A stretch of 23,321 nucleotides of DNA, taken from the NCBI GenBank assembly GCA_910585935.1, contig CAJUHN010000029.1, forward strand, positions 1 to 23,321. The letters are read 5' to 3'. Each line of letters opens with the position of its first letter. The stretch's first letter is position 1. Positions 17,743 to 23,321 of this stretch are shown here, in pieces. Position numbers and translations under genes: made by a program. A model generated the notes under the pieces. It had not been told where the DNA came from, searched no databases, and worked only from the letters and a program-made list of their open reading frames with translations. The DNA is from an uncultured Lachnospiraceae bacterium (GTDB lineage: Bacteria; Bacillota; Clostridia; Lachnospirales; Lachnospiraceae).

Positions 17743-18885
17743 TTATCTTTCCTTTAATACTCTATAAAACTCTTCCTCTATATCTAAATTATTAGAAAAA
17801 CCTTTTAAATTTTCTTTTATCTTTTCCTTTTTTTCTGGATTTTTTAAATATTCTTCTATTCCATCTGCAATATCGTCTGCTTCAAATGATGGAATCACCC
17901 AACCTGTTTCTTTATCTATCAGTTGTTCTTTCGCTCCAGAAGTGGGAGTAGCGATTACTGGTATTCCTATTATCTTCGCTTCCGTGATCACTAACGACCA
18001 TGATTCATAATCAGATAAAACCATAACAGCATCTGCTCTAGCCATAAATTTATAAGGATTTTTTTGTACTCCTAAAAAAATACATTCTTTTTCTAAATGA
18101 TATTTTTTTATTAACTCTTTTATCTGTTGATATAAAAATAGATTGGCAGTAGAACCTATACAAAGCCATGTAAATTCTATCTTTCTCTTTTTCAATATCC
18201 ACATCACTTCTAATTGTCGTTTATAATTTTTTTCTTCTCTCAGATTCGCAACTGTCAATAAAACAGGTCTTGTATACTCTTCTAAATTCACTTGTTCTAA
18301 AGCCTTTGAGCGAATTTTCTCTTCCTGACACATATTATGAACTAAAACTGTCTTCCCCTTTAATAAAGAAAATCTTTTTTCAGCAGAGTTTTTAGAATGT
18401 TCGGAAACAAAAATATATTTTGTATAATATTTATCAAAACCAAATAACACTTTTTCATCTATATAATCTGCCTTATCAATATCTGTATGAATCCATATCA
18501 TTTTTCTGTCTGCTATGACATGAACAGCGATAAATTCTGGTGAAAGCCATTCTCCATAAGAAAAAGCAACATCATATTTCTTCCCCTTTACAAATTTTTT
18601 AGCAGTAAAACGATATAATTCTTTTTTCATCACACGTTTTACAAATTTAAAGAAGACTTTTATAAAAATTTTAAATTTTCCTTCTCTTTTTGCCGCATCA
18701 CAAACAGTAATCCATTCAGGTATTTGAGGCAGCAATGACTCCGCATTTAATAACTCCACTTGATCTAACACTAAAAAATCTATTTCAAATTGTTCTGGCG
18801 ATAAAGTTTGAAACAAGTTTAATAATGCCATCTCTGCTCCACCTTTATAAAATTGTGTAATGACAAAAAGTAATTTCTTCTTCAT
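17743..18885 (-). CDS. GT4-type glycosyltransferase (type A)
   Basis: 380 residues, GT-B fold, soluble. FVITQFYKGGAEMALLNL (7-24) is the acceptor-side glycine loop. VANLREEKNYKRQ (212-224) and E294-x7-E302 in SDYESWSLVITE mark the donor domain; the following TSGAKEQL is the usual GT4 nucleotide-sugar loop. It aligns along its length with the first half of the fused 781-residue protein, including SDYESWS, NPY and TSGA. AGGAG lies 4-5 nt before the ATG. It follows the ABC ATPase by 29 nt. The sugar is unknown. Confidence 0.84.
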   Translation of the reverse strand: MKKKLLFVITQFYKGGAEMALLNLFQTLSPEQFEIDFLVLDQVELLNAESLLPQIPEWITVCDAAKREGKFKIFIKVFFKFVKRVMKKELYRFTAKKFVKGKKYDVAFSYGEWLSPEFIAVHVIADRKMIWIHTDIDKADYIDEKVLFGFDKYYTKYIFVSEHSKNSAEKRFSLLKGKTVLVHNMCQEEKIRSKALEQVNLEEYTRPVLLTVANLREEKNYKRQLEVMWILKKRKIEFTWLCIGSTANLFLYQQIKELIKKYHLEKECIFLGVQKNPYKFMARADAVMVLSDYESWSLVITEAKIIGIPVIATPTSGAKEQLIDKETGWVIPSFEADDIADGIEEYLKNPEKKEKIKENLKGFSNNLDIEEEFYRVLKER

Positions 18886-18914
18886 TTTTCTCCTTCAAAC
18901 TCTCTCTATCTGTT

Positions 18915-19646
18915 TTATGCTAATCCTTCATATGCCTGACAAACCATCTCTGCATCTCCAAACATCTTCATCTCTCCATTGGAAAGCCAAAGTGCTTTCT
19001 TACAGATTTTTCTCACCTGTTCTACGGAATGAGAAACAAATAAAACAGTTGCACCAGAATGTAAAATTTCTTCCATCCTATGAAAGCTCTTTTCCTGAAA
19101 TTTATAATCACCAACCGCCAGCACTTCATCTAATATTAAAATATCTGGTACATTCATAGTTGCGATTGCGAATCCAAGGCGCGCTTTCATACCAGAAGAA
19201 TAATTTTTTAATGGCACTTGTGTAAAATCTTTCAGTTCAGCAAATGTAATAATCTCTTCATATTTACTGTCCATATATTCTTTTGAATATCCAAGAATCG
19301 CTCCATTTAGATAAACATTCTCCTCTGCTGACAAATCGTCATCAAATCCAGCTCCCAACTCAATCAGTGGTGCAATCGCTCCTCCTGTATAGACACTTCC
19401 CTTCGTCGGTTTTAATACTCCTGCAATGGTCTTAAGCAAAGTACTTTTTCCAGAGCCGTTTAACCCGACTATTCCTAATGAATCCCCTTTTTCCAGTTCA
19501 AATGAAATATGCTTCAACGCCCAAAATTCTTGAAACATCAGTTGTTTCTTTAACAGTCTGATAATATATTCTTTTATATTGTCAATTCGATCACTGCTCA
19601 TATTGAACATCATAGATACATCATTTACCCGTATCATTGCATCCAT
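18915..19646 (-). CDS. ABC exporter ATPase for surface polysaccharide (TagH/KpsT/Wzt-type, short form)
   Basis: 243 residues from the ATG at 19646, chosen because AGGAAGG lies 8 nt upstream. The longer frame to 19712 would run into the permease gene. Walker A GLNGSGKST is at 61-69, the signature YSSGM at 149-153 and Walker B ILILDE at 169-174, followed by the switch His in FVSHS. ELGAGFDDDLSAEENV and LAVGD are hallmarks of polysaccharide and teichoic acid exporters. The protein ends right after the nucleotide-binding domain, so the C-terminal sugar-binding domain of long Wzt and the extension of long TagH are absent. It pairs with the permease, 13 nt upstream in transcription. Confidence 0.92.
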   Translation of the reverse strand: MDAMIRVNDVSMMFNMSSDRIDNIKEYIIRLLKKQLMFQEFWALKHISFELEKGDSLGIVGLNGSGKSTLLKTIAGVLKPTKGSVYTGGAIAPLIELGAGFDDDLSAEENVYLNGAILGYSKEYMDSKYEEIITFAELKDFTQVPLKNYSSGMKARLGFAIATMNVPDILILDEVLAVGDYKFQEKSFHRMEEILHSGATVLFVSHSVEQVRKICKKALWLSNGEMKMFGDAEMVCQAYEGLA

Positions 19647-19659
19647 TTCTTTTTCCTTC

Positions 19660-20448
19660 CTATACATATAGTACAAACTTATCCTGCTTCCGGTAAAACA
19701 CCCAAGTCCCAATTAATAACATCCCTGCTCCAAATAAAAAGCAGATCAAATTCTCTCTCATACTAGGAAAATTTCCATACAGAATCAGTTCTCTCATATA
19801 TTGCACATAATGATACATGGGATTAAAATCCATCACTTTTCTTGCTGTTTCTGGCAAAATATCCACTGGATAAAAAATCGGTGTAAAATAAGTCCATGCC
19901 ATAACAAATACCCCATAAAAATGGGAAATATCGCGAAAGAAAACCGTTGCTGCAGATAAAAGAAGTCCCAACCCAGTTGCAAATAAAAATGTATAAAAGA
20001 TAGGAATCGGTAAAAGCAGTAAAGTAATACGACATTCCACCCCCATTGCTAGCATAACAACAAACATTGCAATTAAAGAAAATCCCAAATTTACCAAACC
20101 TGATACTACCTTCGATACGGGAAATAAATACTTTGGAATATAAACTTTTTTCATCAAAGAGGCATTTCCTATAATAGAATAAAGTGCATTACTTGTCGTT
20201 TCCGAAGAAAAAGAAAAAATAAGAGAACCTGACAAATAATAAATAGGAAAGTGTTCAATATTCTGCTTAAATAAAGTAGAAAAGACAATCGTAATTACTA
20301 CCATCATCAAAAGCGGATTTAATACTGTCCAAAGCATCCCTAATACAGACCTTCTGTATCTTACTTTTATATCCCTAGATACCAAATTTTCTAATAGATT
20401 TCTATATTTTATAAAAACATCTATTTTTACCTTTAGTCCATGTATCAT
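19660..20448 (-). CDS. ABC-2 type polysaccharide export permease (TagG/Wzm/KpsM-type)
   Basis: 262 residues with six hydrophobic segments. The cytosolic N-terminal motif RDIKVRYRRSVLGMLW (25-40) leading into LNPLL is the standard signature of polysaccharide ABC-2 permeases that contact the ATPase. FRDISHFYG and YYLSGSL are further family marks. It forms the channel for lipid-linked glycan export together with the ATPase that follows. The start overlaps the preceding glycosyltransferase stop as ATGA (4 nt), with AAGGAG 5 nt upstream, so the two are translationally coupled. Confidence 0.92.
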   Translation of the reverse strand: MIHGLKVKIDVFIKYRNLLENLVSRDIKVRYRRSVLGMLWTVLNPLLMMVVITIVFSTLFKQNIEHFPIYYLSGSLIFSFSSETTSNALYSIIGNASLMKKVYIPKYLFPVSKVVSGLVNLGFSLIAMFVVMLAMGVECRITLLLLPIPIFYTFLFATGLGLLLSAATVFFRDISHFYGVFVMAWTYFTPIFYPVDILPETARKVMDFNPMYHYVQYMRELILYGNFPSMRENLICFLFGAGMLLIGTWVFYRKQDKFVLYV

Positions 20449-21608
20449 AATATCTCCTTATCAATAGAATCATATATTTTTTTCATTTTCTCTATCATAA
20501 TCTTTCTATCATACGCTTCTATTTTCTTGCTGTTATAATCTCCCATAAAAGTCAGATTACTTTTCTCTAGTGTTTGTATTATTTTTACCAACCCTCTTTT
20601 ATCTTTTGGATGAAGTAACCATCCACCCTTTCCTCTATCAATCAATTCCCTATTGCCTCGAATATTAGAAGCAATTACTGGTATGCCACAAGCCATTGCC
20701 TCCTGTAACGAAAGCGAAAGCCCTTCTCGAAAAGAAGGCAGCACAAATAGATCAGATGCCTTTAACAGTTCTGGAATATCTTTTCGATATCCCAATAATT
20801 GCACCTTATCTTCTAACTGATATTTTTTAATTAATTTCTCCAATACTTTTTTAAATTTCCCTTCTCCACATATCACATAACAGATATCCCTCTTACTTTT
20901 AGCGATTGCTTCTATCATCACTTTATGATTCTTATTGTTATTTAGTTCTCCAATCGAAAGAAACAAAAGTTGTCCTTTTTTTACCCCAATTCTTTTTCTA
21001 ACTGCTTCTCGATCTATCGTTACTCTTTGGTAATATGTTACATCAATCCCAACTCCATTTACTCTTTCTACTCTTCCCCGTTTACCTTTTACTTCCCTTA
21101 ACTGAAACCTCTTTGCTCTCTGATAGTCTTCTCTATTAATTGTAATTAGTATATCTGTAAAATGAGCAAGCCAATGTTCCACTGGATAATAAAAAATCCA
21201 GTTGATAAGTGGAGCTCCTCGAAAAAAATGAAATCCATGTGCCGTATAAATTACCCTGCAGTCGGAATGTCGTTTCCTTCGATTCTGTTCTGCAGCCAAT
21301 CTTCCCAATACACCTCCCATCGGTGTATGACAATGTATAAAATGAAATTTTTGTTCTTGCAAAAGTCTACAAAGCTGTCTATATGCTTTTAGATTCGCCG
21401 CCACATGAAAAGGGGAACGCACAAAATCTATCTGATGACAAATAATATCCGTTTCCTCTAATCGGTGATTATCTGAACCATAGTGTGGATTATGAAAATT
21501 ACTCGCATAGTGAACTTCATATCCCATTTCCTGTAAAATAAAAACATTATTCATTTCAAACTGTGGTACAAATCCACTTACTGTTGTTATTATCAGCACT
21601 TTTTTCAT
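20445..21608 (-). CDS. GT4 glycosyltransferase, first gene of the operon (EpsD/CapM-like)
   Basis: 387 residues, GT-B fold. The N-terminal glycine loop TTVSGFVPQF (8-17) is followed by HCHTPMGGVLGRL (92-104), YTAHGFHFFRGAP (121-133) and TDILITINREDY (151-162), a run typical of Firmicute capsule and exopolysaccharide transferases that act early in repeat-unit assembly. The donor domain has LSIGELNNNKNH (217-228) and E295-x7-E303 in SFREGLS. GGGAAG lies about 4 nt before the ATG. It is unrelated in detail to the type A/B enzymes downstream. Being first in the operon and coupled to the permease fits an early step, which is inference. Confidence 0.87.
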   Translation of the reverse strand: MKKVLIITTVSGFVPQFEMNNVFILQEMGYEVHYASNFHNPHYGSDNHRLEETDIICHQIDFVRSPFHVAANLKAYRQLCRLLQEQKFHFIHCHTPMGGVLGRLAAEQNRRKRHSDCRVIYTAHGFHFFRGAPLINWIFYYPVEHWLAHFTDILITINREDYQRAKRFQLREVKGKRGRVERVNGVGIDVTYYQRVTIDREAVRKRIGVKKGQLLFLSIGELNNNKNHKVMIEAIAKSKRDICYVICGEGKFKKVLEKLIKKYQLEDKVQLLGYRKDIPELLKASDLFVLPSFREGLSLSLQEAMACGIPVIASNIRGNRELIDRGKGGWLLHPKDKRGLVKIIQTLEKSNLTFMGDYNSKKIEAYDRKIMIEKMKKIYDSIDKEIL

Positions 21609-21640
21609 CTTTCTTCCCAGCTTTTTTCTTTCATAACTCT

Positions 21641-21768
21641 CAGCACAACGGGATTTCTCCTTCTTTGTCTGTACCTTCTTTCTTACTTTCTTTTCCTCTC
21701 GGTAGAAACGGGCGGTGCTGTACCCAAAGAAGACAGTTCTTTCTCTCTTCCTTTTCTGCGGTTTCCCC
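21641..21768 (-). ncRNA. Candidate structured RNA (TnpB-type guide RNA scaffold or operon leader)
   Basis: On the minus strand GGGGAAAC (21761-21768) can pair with GTTTCTACC (21701-21709). Inside it lies a perfect hairpin of AAAGAA (21737-21742), a 5-nt loop and TTCTTT (21726-21731). CAGCAC (21715-21720), within the outer helix, can pair with GTGCTG (21641-21646) outside it, giving a pseudoknot. GGA-GAAA-TCC (21651-21660) is a small GNRA-type hairpin. Guide RNAs of TnpB-family proteins are encoded just downstream of the gene and contain a pseudoknot, which fits. The same bases are also the leader of the glycan operon. Pairing was found by eye only. Confidence 0.35.
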
Positions 21769-21778
21769 AGATTTATAT

Positions 21779-21808
21779 AAAAACTAGCTTTTTTAAAAGC
21801 TAATTTTT
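21779..21808. terminator. Bidirectional intrinsic terminator after the TnpB-like gene
   Basis: TAGCTTTT (21785-21792) and AAAAGCTA (21795-21802) form a perfect 8-bp inverted repeat. On the minus strand it is followed by G and five T (21779-21783), and on the plus strand by five T (21804-21808). It lies about 30 nt after the TnpB-like stop and before the glycan operon, so it should separate their transcripts at least partly. The stem is mostly A-T, so efficiency may be modest. Confidence 0.55.
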
Positions 21809-21833
21809 CTAACTTTTATTATATATACCTCAT

Positions 21834-23051
21834 CTAATTATTATAATTTTTCAAAAAATGTTGCCCGATATTTCTTGCCGTGTTTAATCCACTATTTCCT
21901 CTATGTCCTTTAGAACATACATATAATTTTCCTCCATTATACTTTAGAATACGTGACCCACATTCTGCACAGCTATCCGATATATGATACGGTCTTACTG
22001 TTCCCACTATCATTCCTTCCTGAAAGGCTTTATATTTCAGATACTTTATAATCTTCCTTCCTATCCAATCAAACCGATTGCCCTCGAAATACTTCCTCTT
22101 AGAAAACTCTATTCCCATTTCATAGTTAGGTACTGCTATCACTTGTATTTGATGTTTCTTTCCATATTCTAAAATCTGTCTGCTTATCTGATGTGCATAA
22201 TAATCATTCAAATTCTCTATTTTTTGAAAAATCTTCTTATTGTCCGAAACACAAATTTGTTTTCTGCTCTTCTGGCTCTTTTCTAATCGCTCCAATAATC
22301 TCTTCTTTTTTCCTCTCCATTCCTTTCCACCCCTTATATACTCATAGCCTTCCATCTTCCCATTTTTTAATAGAATCGCACAGACCGCCATTGTATCCGC
22401 ATGAGGAAAAGAAACCGCCAAAATCTTTTCTTCTTCTTTCATTCTCTCTGCTATCGTTTTCACCTGTTCCACTTCCATAGACACAGGTACATGAAGCCAT
22501 GCATTCTTTCCTTTCAGATAGATAACTGGAGATAAAGCCACCGCCTTCTCTGGAATCTTTCTTCCTCGATAAGGAAATTCCAACCAATTCCATTTTTTCC
22601 CATCGAACACTTTTAACCAAATAGATGTTCCTGTAAAGTCTTTATACATCCCTTTATAATAAATGGGAGAGGCACAAAAAGTTTGTGCTGGAATGGGACA
22701 TTTCTTTTTCTGCTCAGAATTGAGCCAATTTTGATAATTACTTTTATAGCTTCTCATTAAACTTATTGCATGATTAATAATCGCTCTTCTAAAATAAAGC
22801 GGCAAAGTAGGAAATTCTTGAAGAGAATACTTCGGTTTCCTATTCTCCTTTTTATCTTCTTTTGTTCCTACACTGAGAATTTCTAATTCCCTCATTAATA
22901 AAAAATTACTGAGTTCTAGGAGTTCCTCCTGTTCTAATAAAATTTCATAATAAAACTTTAAAACCTGATTATATAACTTCTTGGTTAAAATTAACTCTTC
23001 CCAATGTCTATGATATAACTTCATTTTGTAGGTAATTGTTATTTGATTCAT
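21834..23051 (-). CDS. TnpB-like protein with all three RuvC catalytic acids replaced (candidate TldR)
   Basis: 405 residues, the full length of an IS200/IS605-type TnpB. The N-terminal wedge (YKMKLY, TKKLYNQVLKFYYE) and the C-terminal YLKYKAFQEG, ISDSCAECG and LNTARNIG blocks identify the family. The catalytic positions differ: RuvC-I reads ILAVSFP (210-216) with S214 where active TnpB have Asp; RuvC-II reads VIAVPN (304-309) with P308 where they have Glu; RuvC-III reads NSGLNTA (386-392) with G388 where they have Asp. The zinc ribbon is C361, C364, C379 and probably H383 (CSKGH) in place of the fourth Cys. No TnpA gene is near. An intact frame without the nuclease residues suggests either a domesticated RNA-guided DNA-binding repressor or a recently inactivated copy. 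Alignment was by eye. Confidence 0.8.
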   Translation of the reverse strand: MNQITITYKMKLYHRHWEELILTKKLYNQVLKFYYEILLEQEELLELSNFLLMRELEILSVGTKEDKKENRKPKYSLQEFPTLPLYFRRAIINHAISLMRSYKSNYQNWLNSEQKKKCPIPAQTFCASPIYYKGMYKDFTGTSIWLKVFDGKKWNWLEFPYRGRKIPEKAVALSPVIYLKGKNAWLHVPVSMEVEQVKTIAERMKEEEKILAVSFPHADTMAVCAILLKNGKMEGYEYIRGGKEWRGKKKRLLERLEKSQKSRKQICVSDNKKIFQKIENLNDYYAHQISRQILEYGKKHQIQVIAVPNYEMGIEFSKRKYFEGNRFDWIGRKIIKYLKYKAFQEGMIVGTVRPYHISDSCAECGSRILKYNGGKLYVCSKGHRGNSGLNTARNIGQHFLKNYNN

Positions 23052-23102
23052 TTCCCATATTTTACCTCATTCTATTACCCTCTGTTCTAAATATTTGATT
23101 CA

Positions 23103-23119
23103 CGTAATAGGATATTACG
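23103..23119. promoter_or_regulatory. Short perfect palindrome upstream of the TnpB-like gene
   Basis: CGTAATA (23103-23109), three bases, TATTACG (23113-23119). It lies about 52 nt before the TnpB-like start. It could be an operator, a leader hairpin, or a relic of the subterminal hairpin that IS200/IS605 transposases recognise. Confidence 0.35.
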
Positions 23120-23246
23120 CGAACCTTTTAAAAAAAAATATCACTAATTATAGAAAAATACGATATTTTTTAGAACACTTAGAATTAAAAATTTTTCTCT
23201 GTTCATTTTCTTGTATTTGTTTTACATAAGAATCAAAGGTTCGCGT
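23117..23246. repeat. Nested inverted repeats between the TnpB-like gene and the right dispersed repeat
   Basis: ACGCGAACCTTT (23117-23128) is the exact inverse of AAAGGTTCGCGT (23235-23246). Inside lies a second exact 10-bp pair, AAAAAATATC (23133-23142) and GATATTTTTT (23162-23171). The enclosed DNA is AT-rich and has no gene. It may be a small mobile-type element end or a terminator-like structure. Confidence 0.5.
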
Positions 23247-23253
23247 AGGAAAA

Positions 23254-23321
23254 GAAGTATTCCAACGAAGACGCGCTCTCGCTCCGTTCCAGACGTAATG
23301 GTACTAAATTCGCAGCCCCGC
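23254..23321. repeat. Dispersed palindromic repeat, right copy (truncated by window end)
   Basis: Begins at GAAGTATTCC (23254-23263), the inverse of the left copy's end at 105-114. Positions 23272-23314 match 2-44 at 40 of 43 bases in direct orientation. The window ends just as the central GC-rich hairpin arm begins. Confidence 0.75.

Noticed and set aside
19647..19712. Longer N-terminus for the ABC ATPase
   Set aside because: It would overlap the permease gene and adds non-family residues; the ATG at 19646 has an excellent ribosome site.
21701..21717. String resembling the conserved CACCGCCCGT end of 16S rRNA
   Set aside because: The match stops after about 10 bases and nothing around it resembles rRNA; chance similarity.
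22342..22620. Minus-strand open frame of 92 codons in another frame of the TnpB-like gene
   Set aside because: Fully inside the TnpB-like coding sequence, whose frame carries the family motifs.
21834..23051. Ordinary active IS200/IS605 insertion
   Set aside because: No TnpA gene is present and the catalytic acids of TnpB appear replaced at all three positions.
1..23321. CRISPR array, tRNA or rRNA genes
   Set aside because: No regularly spaced short repeats and no cloverleaf or rRNA-like sequence were seen on either strand.

Overview
The window is AT-rich, and all 20 genes I accept are on the minus strand. Ribosome binding sites are of the AGGAG type. The gene content suggests a low-GC Firmicute, probably a Clostridia/Lachnospiraceae-type bacterium: TagG/TagH-like exporter, GacI/GacJ-like pair, DUF2304, clostridial TnpB-like protein. 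A diderm (Negativicutes or Fusobacteria) cannot be excluded, because a complete Kdo pathway is present. No lipid A gene or WaaA-type Kdo transferase is seen.

Layout, read in the direction of transcription (right to left). Positions 23052-23321 hold inverted repeats and the start of a dispersed palindromic repeat. Positions 21834-23051 encode a full-length TnpB-like protein in which, by eye alignment, all three RuvC catalytic acids are replaced. This makes it a candidate nuclease-dead RNA-guided repressor (TldR type). Positions 21609-21833 hold a terminator hairpin and a stretch with nested and pseudoknot-like pairing. From 21608 to 351 runs one nearly gap-free surface-glycan operon of 19 genes. 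Its order is a GT4 glycosyltransferase, an ABC-2 exporter (permease, ATPase), two GT4 genes (types A and B), a third gene that is an A-B fusion of the same two types, an acyltransferase, a three-gene lipid-linked-sugar decoration module (GT-C-like giant membrane protein, DPM1/GacI-like GT2, DUF2304/GacJ-like protein), an SDR sugar reductase/epimerase, a GT2, a Wzx-type flippase, a sialyltransferase-like (GT52/GT38-like) transferase, a methyltransferase, and finally kdsB, kdsA, kdsD and a YhcH-KdsC fusion. Positions 1-350 hold another copy of the dispersed repeat and a weak terminator.

How the genes may work together (inference): the GT4 and GT2 enzymes build a cytoplasmic lipid-linked glycan. 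The ABC pair and/or the flippase export it. The GT-C module, fed by a polyprenyl-phosphate sugar, and the acyltransferase decorate it outside. The last four genes make CMP-Kdo, and the sialyltransferase-like enzyme is the best candidate to use it. No initiating phosphosugar transferase (TagO/WecA/WbaP type) and no obvious Wzy or ligase was recognised, so those steps must lie elsewhere.

The two window ends carry direct copies of the same repeat, in the same orientation, each cut by the window edge. This is what a contig broken at an unresolved dispersed repeat looks like.
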